Positions 1 to 9,271 are shown, numbered from the stretch's first letter. The stretch is DNA of 37,063 nucleotides from Planctomycetota bacterium (GCA_027592945.1 JAQCJP010000007.1:1-37063), one strand, 5' to 3'. Notes: generated from the letters alone by a model not told the origin. Numbers and translations are program-made.

Positions 1-311
1 TCGATGCCCGGCACCGCTTGGGCCGCGACCGCAGCCGGATCGACAGCCAGCGCGATCACGTTCGCCGCCAGCGACGGCAGCTCGCCGCCGGCCGGCGGCC
101 CCGCCGTGGCCAGCCCTGCGATCGCATACTCCGCCCGGATCGCATGGAGGGAGGCCGTCCGCTTGGCGTTGACGACACGGCCCTCCATGTCGATCAGTTG
201 CCAGCGGCGGTCGTGCTCGAGGGCCCCGCCGGGCAATAGGCCGGCCTGCATGACCGCGACCCCGTCGAGGCTCTTCACGGGATAGACGGTGATCCACTCG
301 AGCGTCGGCAT
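1..311 (-). CDS. MOSC N-terminal beta-barrel domain protein (partial, runs off left edge)
   Basis: Not in the ORF track because it has no stop inside the window. The reverse strand from ATG at 311 reads MPTLEWITVYPVKSLDGVAVMQAGLLPGGALEHDRRWQLIDMEGRVVNAKRTASLHAIRAEY..., matching the MOSC_N pattern (YPVKSL...DRRW.LID..G). It starts 17 bp after the upstream M50 gene ends. Confidence 0.72.
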   Translation of the reverse strand, partial: MPTLEWITVYPVKSLDGVAVMQAGLLPGGALEHDRRWQLIDMEGRVVNAKRTASLHAIRAEYAIAGLATAGPPAGGELPSLAANVIALAVDPAAVAAQAVPGI

Positions 312-328
312 GACGAGAAACCACCGGT

Positions 329-2560
329 CTACATCCGGAAGTTGAAGGTCTGCCAGAGGAGCCGCAGGAGCCACTGGCCGACCGTCCGGCTGCCAACCTT
401 GATCCGGGCCGTGCCCCGCATCCCGGGCGTGAACACGCCCTTGGCGTCGTCGATCGTCATCAGGGCCTCGTAGCTCGTCGAGATCGGCATCTCCCGGCCC
501 GCCTCGTCGGTCTTGGTCGGCACCGGACCGCCCGCCTTGACACTGAGCCGCTCCGAGCCGGCCTCGATCTCGCTCTCGGCGATCTGATCGATCTGGCCCG
601 AGAAGGTCTGCCAGGGAAAGGCGTCGAGCTTGAGGTCGACCGGCTGGCCGTGCTGCACGAACTCAACCTCCGTCTGGTCGATCACCATCACCACTTCAAA
701 CCGCTCCCGGTCGCCGATCATGCAGAGGACCGTGCCCGGGGTGAAGGTCGCGCCGAGATTCTCCGGATCGAGGGCATGGCCGGTCCAGCCTGGCAGCCGG
801 CCGGAGGGGTCGGGCCGCTCGGGCACGCCCGGGGCCGGCAGGACAACGCCCGCCCGCGGGGCGACGAGCGTCAGCTCCTGGCGATCCCGCCGCTTGCGGG
901 CCAGTTGCTCGCCGAGGCTCTTGAGCGTCTCGCTGACGGTGCCGATCTCGAGGGCTGCCGAGGGATCGCTGTACCGCTCCCGCTGGAGGCTCGCCAGCCG
1001 GCTCTCGGCATCCCGCCGGCGGCCCTCAAGCTCGGCGATTTCGAGGTCGAGTTCCAGGCTCGAAAGCTCGGCGAGCGTCTGGCCCTTGACCACTTCCTCG
1101 TCGGGCTCGACGAGCAGTTTCTCCAGCCGCCCGGCCTCCGAGACATACACCGTCTCCTCGCCGCGGGGCCGCAGCTCCGCCGCACACCAGACCCGCTGGG
1201 GCAGCGGGATCAGGGCGATCGCCGCGATCACCAGGCCGGCCACCAGAATCGTCGTGGTCAGATTCGTCGCCTTCACCTCGTCTCGCCTCCCGGGAACCTT
1301 CAGAAACTTGATCATCCCCTGCATCGGCCGGACCACCAAGCCCCAGATCGCCGCCCCGGCCAGGATCTGGCCGATCACCTGGAGGCGATACGGTTTGAAG
1401 ACGTTCCAGACGAACAGGAAGATCGAAAGCGTCACGAACCAGCCGTAGAGGCTCGAGGCGACGGCATAGAAGGCGAACCAGCCGAGTTTCCGCTGCGGCA
1501 GGAAGGGATCGTCGGGCTGCTTGATCCCGAGACACCACTTCGAGGCCAGCCGGCCGAGGATCGTGGTCGCCTTCTGGCGGAGATTCGGAATCTCGAGGAC
1601 GTCGGAGAGGATGTAGTAGCCGTCGTAGCGGAGCAGCGGATTGGCGTTGAAGAGGATTGTCGAGACGCTCGAGACGAACATCACGTCGAGGCAGAGCTGG
1701 TTGAAGACGCCCGGATGGGAGTTCCACCAGAGGTAGGTCGCGATCGCGGCCAGGACCACCTCGACGTACATCCCGGCCGCCCCGATCGCCGCCCGCTTCC
1801 ACTTGCTGGGCAGCATCCAGCTGTCGGAGACATCGCAATAGAGGCAGGGCGTGAAGACGAGAATCATCACCCCCATCTCATGGCACTCACCCCCGTAATA
1901 CTTGCAGGAGAGGCCGTGGCCGAACTCATGGATCACCTTGGTCACGCCCAGGGCGATGGCGAGGTAAAGCCAGTTGCCCGTGGCGAAGAACTGATGGAAC
2001 TCGGGCAGCTTCGAGCGGAAGACATCGAAGTTGATCAGCACCAACAGCAGGGCCGAGAGGGCGAAGCTCATCAAGACGGCGATCGCCGCCGGTGAGAAGA
2101 TCCAGCCGAGCCAGGGATTGAGCCGCTCGAGCATCCAGTCGGGATCGATGCCGCGAAACCGCAGGGCCATCACGTTCGAGATCCAGGCGACCCACTCCTT
2201 CCACTTCCGCTGCCGCCGCCGCTCGAAGAGCTGCGGCCCCTGCCCCGGCCGGTCGCCGATCACCAGCCCCGAGCGATGCAGCGTGCTGACGAACCGGGCC
2301 AGCTCCTCGACCGTGATCCGGCGAGGTGGAAACCGCTCCTCGAACTGCTCCTTGAGATCCTCGAGGCTCGTCTGGCCGTCGAGCATCTCGAGGAGGGCAT
2401 ACTCCTCCGGCCGAAACCGGAAGTAGTGCAGCGAGATCGGGTCTTTGACGACAAACCAGGCCTGCCCCTGGTAGACCTGACGGTTGACGTCGAGATCCCC
2501 CCGCTTCCGCAGGCCGACCGGCCGCGTCGTGCTGGAGCGAAAGGCCTCGGCGGTGGCCAT
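329..2560 (-). CDS. PqqD-like (RRE) / site-2-protease-type M50 peptidase / HlyD fusion membrane protein
   Basis: Start reassigned to MATAEAFRSS at 2560, a 4-bp ATGA overlap with the upstream gene. N-terminus is PqqD-like (FRFRPEEYALLEMLDGQTSLEDLKEQFEERF...LHRSGLVIGD). M50 motifs are HEFGH and NPLLRYDGYYILSD, with several TM segments. C-terminus is HlyD/biotinyl-lipoyl-like. Confidence 0.85.
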   Translation of the reverse strand: MATAEAFRSSTTRPVGLRKRGDLDVNRQVYQGQAWFVVKDPISLHYFRFRPEEYALLEMLDGQTSLEDLKEQFEERFPPRRITVEELARFVSTLHRSGLVIGDRPGQGPQLFERRRQRKWKEWVAWISNVMALRFRGIDPDWMLERLNPWLGWIFSPAAIAVLMSFALSALLLVLINFDVFRSKLPEFHQFFATGNWLYLAIALGVTKVIHEFGHGLSCKYYGGECHEMGVMILVFTPCLYCDVSDSWMLPSKWKRAAIGAAGMYVEVVLAAIATYLWWNSHPGVFNQLCLDVMFVSSVSTILFNANPLLRYDGYYILSDVLEIPNLRQKATTILGRLASKWCLGIKQPDDPFLPQRKLGWFAFYAVASSLYGWFVTLSIFLFVWNVFKPYRLQVIGQILAGAAIWGLVVRPMQGMIKFLKVPGRRDEVKATNLTTTILVAGLVIAAIALIPLPQRVWCAAELRPRGEETVYVSEAGRLEKLLVEPDEEVVKGQTLAELSSLELDLEIAELEGRRRDAESRLASLQRERYSDPSAALEIGTVSETLKSLGEQLARKRRDRQELTLVAPRAGVVLPAPGVPERPDPSGRLPGWTGHALDPENLGATFTPGTVLCMIGDRERFEVVMVIDQTEVEFVQHGQPVDLKLDAFPWQTFSGQIDQIAESEIEAGSERLSVKAGGPVPTKTDEAGREMPISTSYEALMTIDDAKGVFTPGMRGTARIKVGSRTVGQWLLRLLWQTFNFRM

Positions 2561-3522
2561 CAGCGGGCCTCTCCGACCGGCTCCCCTGCTTCGAGCGCCC
2601 CCCCGGCTTCGATGGGCTCCTTCTTGGTCGCCGGCGGCAGTGGGGCCTGGGCCGAGTGGATCGTCATCGTGACGAACTGGCCGGCCCGCAGGAGCCACTC
2701 GCCGTCGTCCTGACGATTCTCGACCTCCGCCACCACCCGGTAGTTGCCGCTCTCCATCCGCGGCTTGACGTTGAAAATCCGGCCGGCGAACGATGCCTCC
2801 CGGCCGCCTGCCAGCTGGGCTGCGACCGTCACCGGCCGATCGCGGACATCGCCCGGATCGAAGCGGGCGGCATCGACGTAGCCCTCCACGTAGAGCCGGT
2901 CGGTACGAATCAGCCGGGCCAGCGGGTCGCCCGGCTGGAGCCACTCGCCCTCGTGGGCGAAGACCTCTTCGACCTCGCCGGCGAGCGGCGAGCGAATCAC
3001 CCGCCGCTCGATCGCCTTGTCGGCCGCCTCGACCTCGACCCCCTTGCTCGTCGCGTCAAGCGCGGCCAACTGCCGCTCGAGTTCGGCCTGCTCGATTTGG
3101 AGGCCGGTCTTCTCCCATTCGAGCTTGAGCCGCTCCCGCTCGACCTCGGTGACCGAGCCCGGGCTGCGGGCGTGGGAGTCCTCCGCCTTGCGGTAGGTCA
3201 TCTCGGCCACGCCCTGGGCCTTCTTCGAGTAGCGAACGTCGACGTCGCTCTCGGCCCGGGCCAGGGTCTGATCGTGTTCCGCCTGGGCCCGCCGCTTCTC
3301 CATCTGCGGCTGGTCGTCATCGATCTTGGCGAGCACGTCGCCCTTCGCGACCACCGCCCCCTGCCGGATAACCAGCGTGACCACGACGCCCGGCTCGCGA
3401 GCCGGCACCTCGACCTCGTCGATCAGCGACACCAGGCAGCCCTCGATCACCGGCTCGGCCGGCTCTGCGGACACCGCCACGACACCCCAAATCAGACAGC
3501 AGAGAACAGCCAGCAGCGGCAT
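2560..3522 (-). CDS. Secreted HlyD-family periplasmic adaptor protein
   Basis: MPLLAVLCCLIWGVVAVSA signal-like start at 3522, then VIEGCLVSLIDEVEVPAREPGVVVTLVIRQGAVVAKGDVLAKIDDD (lipoyl-like hairpin), coiled coil and beta-barrel region. Confidence 0.85.
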   Translation of the reverse strand: MPLLAVLCCLIWGVVAVSAEPAEPVIEGCLVSLIDEVEVPAREPGVVVTLVIRQGAVVAKGDVLAKIDDDQPQMEKRRAQAEHDQTLARAESDVDVRYSKKAQGVAEMTYRKAEDSHARSPGSVTEVERERLKLEWEKTGLQIEQAELERQLAALDATSKGVEVEAADKAIERRVIRSPLAGEVEEVFAHEGEWLQPGDPLARLIRTDRLYVEGYVDAARFDPGDVRDRPVTVAAQLAGGREASFAGRIFNVKPRMESGNYRVVAEVENRQDDGEWLLRAGQFVTMTIHSAQAPLPPATKKEPIEAGGALEAGEPVGEAR

Positions 3523-3532
3523 CGCAAGGCTC

Positions 3533-5620
3533 CTACCAGAGACGGAACAGGATCTGGGTCTGAATGAATGACAGCAGGTCGTGAAACCAGACATAGCCGA
3601 GCGGCTGCTTGCCGCAGGCGATCCTCGCCGTCACGGTCGCTCCGGCACCGAGTTCCTCCTTCTCGTGGCGGTCGGGATCGATCGTGACCCGCACGAGCAC
3701 GGTGTTGCCCTCCTCGCCGCGAACCTCTGCCTGCTCGTGGATCTCCTCAACGACGCCGTGATGCCGGGTGCCGGGATCGGTGGCGAGGATGTAGTCGACC
3801 TCCAGGTCGCGGCCCTCCTCACGGGCCGCAACGGCCGCTCGGTTCACATGGCCGAGCCGGTCGTCTGGCATCTGCACTTCGAGCTCCCAGGGACCGGTCT
3901 TGTCGGCGACGCTCATCAAGACCTGCCCCTTCTCGACCGGCCGCAGCAGGAGCCTGTCGCGAACCTGCCAGGTGACGATCACGCCGTCGATCGGGCTCTT
4001 GACCTCGAGATCCTGCCGGCGGGCCTCCCAAAGCTTAAGCTGCTCCTCGAGGCTCTCGATTTCTCGCTCGAGCTGCGCCGCCCGGCCCGCAAGCCGGACC
4101 TTCTCATCCGCCGAGATCTTCTGATCTTCCAGGAGTGAGCGGCGGGTAGCCCGCAGCTGCTCCGTACTCGACGCCCGCCGGCCGAGCACATCGGCCAGGG
4201 CAACGTCCACCTCGGTGTTGCGGAGCCGGGCCAGCACCTGCCCTTCCTCCACCGCCACCCCGTGGCGAACGTCATCCGCAAGCCACTCGACGACGCCATC
4301 GATCCCCGCAAAGACCTCGCGGCGTTCGACCGGCTCGAGCGTGCCCTTCCCCTCGAGCCGCAACTCGGCCGGAATGAAGACCATCGCGAGAACTGCCGCC
4401 AGCAGCACGAGCCCGGCGAGCACCGTCTTGGGAAGGTTCCGGGCTGTGGTCAGTGCCTTCGACTTGCCGGCCAGGTTGATCAGCGGATAGAGCGGCAGGC
4501 CGGTGTGGTCGAGGGCGTTGGCCAGGGCCACCTTGCCATGCTCGGCGACCAGTTCAACGCGGGCCTTGCGGCCGGCGTCGACGATGCTGGCCTGAAACCA
4601 CTCCACGACGAGCGCCCCGATCGGATCGGGGGCGGTGGGCGGGGCCGCCTCGGCCTTCGCGACAGCGACCGCGTCGACGCCGCCCGGCTTGACGACGGGC
4701 GTCGACCGCGGCTTTTCCAGCGGAATGATCGCCAGAGCGGTGGCGTGCGACTCGTCGATATAGTTTTCGAGTTCCTCCTCGATCTGCGGCGGCAGCTCCC
4801 GGGAGGGGTCGGGATGCCAGAGCGGCTCCCCTGCCCGAGCCACCACCCGGACGAGCGCCTCCACCGCCTGGACGTCGTTGGCCCGCCGCTCGACGCTCTC
4901 CTGACCGCTGACCGCCTCGAGCCGCAGCTGCCGGCGGCGGCGGACGAGCACCCCGACCCGGTCGCAGCCGATGATCCGGCGGCCCTCGTTGGCCAACACG
5001 AAGGCCGTCGCCACCGGGTCGAGCGACTCGTGTACCGCGCGGGCAAATCGCTCCACCTGGGCCAGGGCCGATTGCTGGGTCGAGAGGGCCGTCATCTGCT
5101 GCCGCTGCAGATAGTCACCCGCCACCACCGCCAGTTGCTGCAGGAAGACGAGATACCCCCGCTCCACCTGCTCGTCCTGGGGCCTTTGGAAGACCTCGAT
5201 CAACCCCGCCCGATTGCCCTCCCGCTCGATCGGCACGGCAATCAGGGAGAGGGCCGTCGTGTTGGCCGCCAGCGGCTTGCCGTCACCCCCGCTCACCTGC
5301 GAGCCCGGCGGCACGACCACGCCTGTCGGACTCCCGAGCAGGGCCTGAACAAGTTTCAGGTGGTCCTGCTCGGCCTGCGGCGAGCCGGTGACTCCCGTTT
5401 CAGCCAACCCGGCATGACAGACCGGCTCGGCCGCCTGCCCCTCGCGGGCGACCCAGACGAGCCCCCCGACCGCCTCCATCGCCCGTAGGATCCGGTCGAG
5501 GAGGGCGGAGAAGAACTCCGCCTCGGCCATCTCACCCCGCGAGAGCGCATCGACCTCCGCCACGAGCGCACGAATCTGCTCGCGGGCCCTGTAGACCTCC
5601 TGGGATTCGTCGATACTCAT
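3533..5620 (-). CDS. GAF-domain / HlyD fusion membrane protein
   Basis: 695 aa. Two GAF-like regions in the N-terminal half (e.g. LANEGRRIIGCDRVGVLVRRRRQLRLEAVSGQ), one TM (VLAGLVLLAAVLAMVFI), then an HlyD module (REVFAGIDGVVEWLADDVRHGVAVEEGQVLARLRN ... VKSPIDGVIVTW). Confidence 0.85.
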   Translation of the reverse strand: MSIDESQEVYRAREQIRALVAEVDALSRGEMAEAEFFSALLDRILRAMEAVGGLVWVAREGQAAEPVCHAGLAETGVTGSPQAEQDHLKLVQALLGSPTGVVVPPGSQVSGGDGKPLAANTTALSLIAVPIEREGNRAGLIEVFQRPQDEQVERGYLVFLQQLAVVAGDYLQRQQMTALSTQQSALAQVERFARAVHESLDPVATAFVLANEGRRIIGCDRVGVLVRRRRQLRLEAVSGQESVERRANDVQAVEALVRVVARAGEPLWHPDPSRELPPQIEEELENYIDESHATALAIIPLEKPRSTPVVKPGGVDAVAVAKAEAAPPTAPDPIGALVVEWFQASIVDAGRKARVELVAEHGKVALANALDHTGLPLYPLINLAGKSKALTTARNLPKTVLAGLVLLAAVLAMVFIPAELRLEGKGTLEPVERREVFAGIDGVVEWLADDVRHGVAVEEGQVLARLRNTEVDVALADVLGRRASSTEQLRATRRSLLEDQKISADEKVRLAGRAAQLEREIESLEEQLKLWEARRQDLEVKSPIDGVIVTWQVRDRLLLRPVEKGQVLMSVADKTGPWELEVQMPDDRLGHVNRAAVAAREEGRDLEVDYILATDPGTRHHGVVEEIHEQAEVRGEEGNTVLVRVTIDPDRHEKEELGAGATVTARIACGKQPLGYVWFHDLLSFIQTQILFRLW

Positions 5621-5646
5621 GGCGGACCGGCTGGATGACGGCGGAA

Positions 5647-5976
5647 TCAGGCCTTCGCCGGGGGAGCCTGCTGGGGCTTGACCCGCTTCTGGACGTCGGT
5701 CTCAAGCGTGCCGAAGGCCTGCTCGTGACGAGCCACCGCATGGCCCAACGCGTAGGCAAGCCGCTTGGCGGTGAAGAAGTTGACGATGATCCGCTGCGTC
5801 AACTGGATCGTCTCCGGCGAGTTGCCGCCCACCTGCTTGTTGAGGCCGAAGTCGACGATCAGTTCCTCAGGCGTCCCGGTGACCCGGCAGAAGTTGGCGT
5901 AGGTAGCGGCGATGTGCGACTCATCGACGGGCACCTGGACGGGTTCAGGACGGGGGGACTGCTGCTCTTCGGCCAT
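5647..5976 (-). CDS. DUF3467-like protein
   Basis: Start reassigned to MAEEQQSPRPEPVQVPVDESHIAATYANFCRVTGTPEELIVDFGL...RIIVNFFTAKRLAYALGHAVARHEQAFG, matching the DUF3467 pattern. GGAG-like SD upstream of the ATG. Confidence 0.8.
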   Translation of the reverse strand: MAEEQQSPRPEPVQVPVDESHIAATYANFCRVTGTPEELIVDFGLNKQVGGNSPETIQLTQRIIVNFFTAKRLAYALGHAVARHEQAFGTLETDVQKRVKPQQAPPAKA

Positions 5977-6076
5977 GGAAATCTCCGCAACTTGTTTGGA
6001 AAGCATCGGCACCATCGCTCCCCACCAGACAGTGGGATTCGAACGACAGCGTAGGGCGAAAGTGTAACACCATCCT

Positions 6077-7027
6077 TCAGCGGGGGCCAACGCTGGGCGA
6101 GGCCCGCCCGCCCTCGTCATCGCCCGGCTGCCCGAGGGCGGTCGCCAGCCGCATACCGCCCTGCCGCTCCAGCCACTCTGATGACACAAATCGCCGGAAA
6201 ATCGATCGGCATGAGCGTACGGCATCCCGTTCCCAGCCCCACCCGGCATCGTGCGGAAGGATCTCTACACCGGCAAACGAAAGCCGGCATGGCCAGCCTT
6301 TGGAGGAGGCGATGGTGTTGAACCGTTCAGTGATTCGCAGGGTCCAGGCAGCTCCCAAAGTCTCGCGGAGCGCCAGAAACGGCCGCTCGATCGCTGCGGC
6401 CACGCCGCCGGCTTGATCGGCCGCTGCCGCTGGTCGCCAGAGCGATTGTCCGACCGCCAGAACCGCCCCGCAGGCGACCGCCAAGCCACCGACGGCATCG
6501 AGCCAAGCGGCCGGGGCGGTCGCATCGGCAAAGCCCCGCACCACTGGCCAGATCAACGCCAACTGGCCACCGGCCACCAGCGTCGCCGCGAGGCCGTGCC
6601 GCGTCGCGACGAAGTTCAGCCAGCCGACCACGACCAGCACGACGAGCAGGACACGCTCGATCATGTGCACATCAGGCATGCTGCCGGGCCGCACCAGGAC
6701 AGCCGAAACTGCCGGCAGCATCAGCACGCCTGCCAGCGTGGCGACGATGAACTGCCAGACCCCGTGCTGCGGCCGCTTGGCTCCCAAGAGCGAGGCGGCC
6801 GGGCAGACTGCCAGGGCAGCGACGATGAGTCGCGTGGCCGCTGCGGCGGAGGGCTCAGTGAGCCAGCCGACCGCCAACGCGGCAGACTCACCAGCCAGAG
6901 CCGCAGCCGCCACAACCGCCCAGGCGGCCGCCGGCACGGCTGTTGTGCCGCGGGCGAGAAAGCAGCCCGCGGCCGCGGCGAGGGCGGTGACAATCGCGGC
7001 AGCGAGCATGAGGGCGGGTGGGGGCAT
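6077..7027 (-). CDS. Hypothetical polytopic membrane protein
   Basis: Start chosen at MPPPALMLAAAIVTALAAAAGCFLARG. Multiple Ala/Val/Leu-rich TM segments and a soluble C-terminal tail. Confidence 0.6.
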   Translation of the reverse strand: MPPPALMLAAAIVTALAAAAGCFLARGTTAVPAAAWAVVAAAALAGESAALAVGWLTEPSAAAATRLIVAALAVCPAASLLGAKRPQHGVWQFIVATLAGVLMLPAVSAVLVRPGSMPDVHMIERVLLVVLVVVGWLNFVATRHGLAATLVAGGQLALIWPVVRGFADATAPAAWLDAVGGLAVACGAVLAVGQSLWRPAAAADQAGGVAAAIERPFLALRETLGAAWTLRITERFNTIASSKGWPCRLSFAGVEILPHDAGWGWERDAVRSCRSIFRRFVSSEWLERQGGMRLATALGQPGDDEGGRASPSVGPR

Positions 7028-7029
7028 CG

Positions 7030-7170
7030 TGGATACTGTAGTTGGCGAACGGGGGTTTGGTGGTAGTGGAAGCGGATTGGGCGTGTCGGTGGTGAGCGAG
7101 TGATGGCAATCAGGTGTTGAGCGGCCCAACGGCCCGCCGTCCCCCCGGCTCGCGCCGAGGGGCTTCTCTG
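7030..7170. repeat. Intergenic repeat copy A with GC-rich hairpin
   Basis: gcggattgggcgtgtcggtggtgagc (about 7072-7097) plus gtccccccggctcgcgccgaggggcttctct (about 7139-7169), both shared with copy B at 20180-20325. Confidence 0.75.
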
Positions 7171-7291
7171 GGTTGGGTTGTGGCGATGATGGCGGTTGCG
7201 AAGGATGGCGGCGGCTGGCTGCCGAAGCGACCAGTGAAAGGCCGATGCCTCCATTGCACTCTCCCTTCCGGCCCCCCTTCCAGAAATCACC

Positions 7292-7723
7292 ATGTCGTTC
7301 TTCGTTCAGCCGCTGGCCCGGCGGCTCGCCTCGCTGGCGGTTGTCACCGTCACCGTCGCGGCCGCCGACTGCCCCGCGATCGAGATGTTCACCTTCTTCG
7401 GCGACGGCGGCCGGATCGGTCTGCCGAGCCTCGAAGTGCCGATTGAGGCCTACCCCGGCATCCCACTGCGGAGCGACCGGCTGCGGGCCCGCCGACGGGC
7501 GATGCGGATGGGACCCGGGGCAGCGGTCAGGATCGGGCCGCCGGGCTATGCCCGCGGGATCACCATCCGGGCAATGCCGCCGGCAGGCCAGCCGGCGACG
7601 ATGCCGGCGGAGCGGGTCGTTCCGTCGCCGGAACCGACCGCCGCCCCCGAACCGCCCGCCCTCGACGATCTCGGCCCGGCGCGGGATTCGATTGAGGAGG
7701 TGCCCGCCCCGCCGGCGGAGTAA
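7292..7723 (+). CDS. Small secreted hypothetical protein
   Basis: 143 aa with signal-peptide-like N-terminus (MSFFVQPLARRLASLAVVTVTVAAADC) and Pro-rich C-terminus; GGCCCCCCTTCCAG upstream region. Confidence 0.55.
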   Translation: MSFFVQPLARRLASLAVVTVTVAAADCPAIEMFTFFGDGGRIGLPSLEVPIEAYPGIPLRSDRLRARRRAMRMGPGAAVRIGPPGYARGITIRAMPPAGQPATMPAERVVPSPEPTAAPEPPALDDLGPARDSIEEVPAPPAE

Positions 7724-7771
7724 ACCGCGGCGGGACGGACGAACCTTGTACGAAACGCCGCCAGCTGACGC

Positions 7772-9142
7772 CTACTCGTCGCCCTTCAGCGAGGAGAGCA
7801 GGTCCATGGCATCCGGCCGGGTGGCGAAGACAGCCTCGTTGGTCAAGACCTCTTCAAGGATCTTCTGAGCCCGGTCCTTCTCGCCCCGATCAGTCAGCAG
7901 TTTGGCCACGTAGTAGGCCCCGTCGCTGGTCAGCCGGTTGTTGCGGGCGATCTGGTCGAGAATCTTCTCGGCATCTTCCCGCCGGCCGAGCTTGTAGTAA
8001 ACCCAGGCCAGGGTCGTCAGGGCATTGACCTGCTGGGGAGACTTCTCCCGGTACATCGCCACGTTGGCCTCGGCCATCTCCAAGGCCCGCTGCTGGTCGG
8101 TCTTCTCCTCCGACTCGATCAGCACCAGGGCCAGCGAGTTGCTGGCGGCAAAGTTGCCCGGCGACTGAACGTGCGCCTCGTTGAAGAACTTCTCTGCCGT
8201 CTCGTAGTCGCGGGCCACCCGGGCAATCACGCCGCGGACGATGCGGGCGTCGAGGCTGTCGGGTTCGAGCGTGAGCACCTTTTCGGTGATCGTCTGGGCG
8301 TTCTTGAGATCGTTCTGCCCCAGATACCACTGGGCCGAGGCCAGCAAGACCGCCGCGTTGTCGGGTGCCGCCTTCATCGCCGCGTCGATCCACTTCTTGG
8401 CGGTATCCTTCTTGCGATCTTCGTCGTAGAGCCGGGCGAGGGCCAGTTCCGGCTGCAGGGCGTTTTCGTCGAGCTTGCGGGCCTCGCGGAACTCCGCGAT
8501 CGCCTCATCCTGCTTGTCGAGGCGGAAGAGGACGTTTCCCAGCCGGAAGTGGGCACCGGCGTTGTCGGGATCGAGTTCGATCCAGGCCTTGAGATGCTTG
8601 TAGGCCCTCTCCCACTCCCGCCGGGCCTCGGCGACGGCTGCCGTGCCGGCCTCGGAACGAATCTGGAAATCACGCTTCCGCTTGGGATTCTGGTCGAAGC
8701 CGGCCGTCAGCTCGTTGGCCCGGTCGAAGAGCACCGCCGAGTCGGTGACGCGGCGATCCTGAAAGGCGAGGTCGGCGAGCATCAGGTAGGGCTCGGGATC
8801 GGCCGGAAACTTGACGACCGTCTGCTCGAGTTCGGCCCGGGCCGGCATCAGCTGGTTCACGCTCAGCCAGAGCATCGCCATCATCACGCCCGGCGGCGGC
8901 AGCTTCTCGTTGTTGTTGCGGGCCCGCTCCAGGATCGCCCGGCAGCCGTCGATGTCGCGATCTTGAAACCGCTTGATCGCGTTGTTGATGTCCTTGTATT
9001 GCGAGTCGTCGGAGACCGCCTTGCCGATCAGTGTCTTGGCGGTCACCTGGGCCCGGGCAAACTCACCCCGGGCGAGGACGGCGATGGCGGCGAGAACGAG
9101 AATCAAGCGGCCGGCACAACGAACCAGCGGACGTGAGAGCAT
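7772..9142 (-). CDS. Secreted tetratricopeptide-repeat protein
   Basis: 456 aa, signal-like N-terminus, repeated TPR signatures (AHFRLGNVLFRLDKQDEAIAEFREARKLDENALQ; LTTLAWVYYKLGRREDAEKILDQIARNN). Confidence 0.85.
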   Translation of the reverse strand: MLSRPLVRCAGRLILVLAAIAVLARGEFARAQVTAKTLIGKAVSDDSQYKDINNAIKRFQDRDIDGCRAILERARNNNEKLPPPGVMMAMLWLSVNQLMPARAELEQTVVKFPADPEPYLMLADLAFQDRRVTDSAVLFDRANELTAGFDQNPKRKRDFQIRSEAGTAAVAEARREWERAYKHLKAWIELDPDNAGAHFRLGNVLFRLDKQDEAIAEFREARKLDENALQPELALARLYDEDRKKDTAKKWIDAAMKAAPDNAAVLLASAQWYLGQNDLKNAQTITEKVLTLEPDSLDARIVRGVIARVARDYETAEKFFNEAHVQSPGNFAASNSLALVLIESEEKTDQQRALEMAEANVAMYREKSPQQVNALTTLAWVYYKLGRREDAEKILDQIARNNRLTSDGAYYVAKLLTDRGEKDRAQKILEEVLTNEAVFATRPDAMDLLSSLKGDE

Positions 9143-9271
9143 GGCGAGAAAACTCCAGCGAGACTGTGAGAAGCAAAATGCGATGAGACCGAATCCCTGT
9201 GCGACCCGGAATCTATTACTCTAACGCTGCTGGAAGCGGGTTTCCACCGTTGGCGAAAAAGGGCCGTCGGC

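Noticed and set aside
4-285. 93-aa plus-strand ORF at the left edge
   Set aside because: The opposite strand encodes a clear MOSC N-terminal sequence; the plus-strand peptide is low-complexity.
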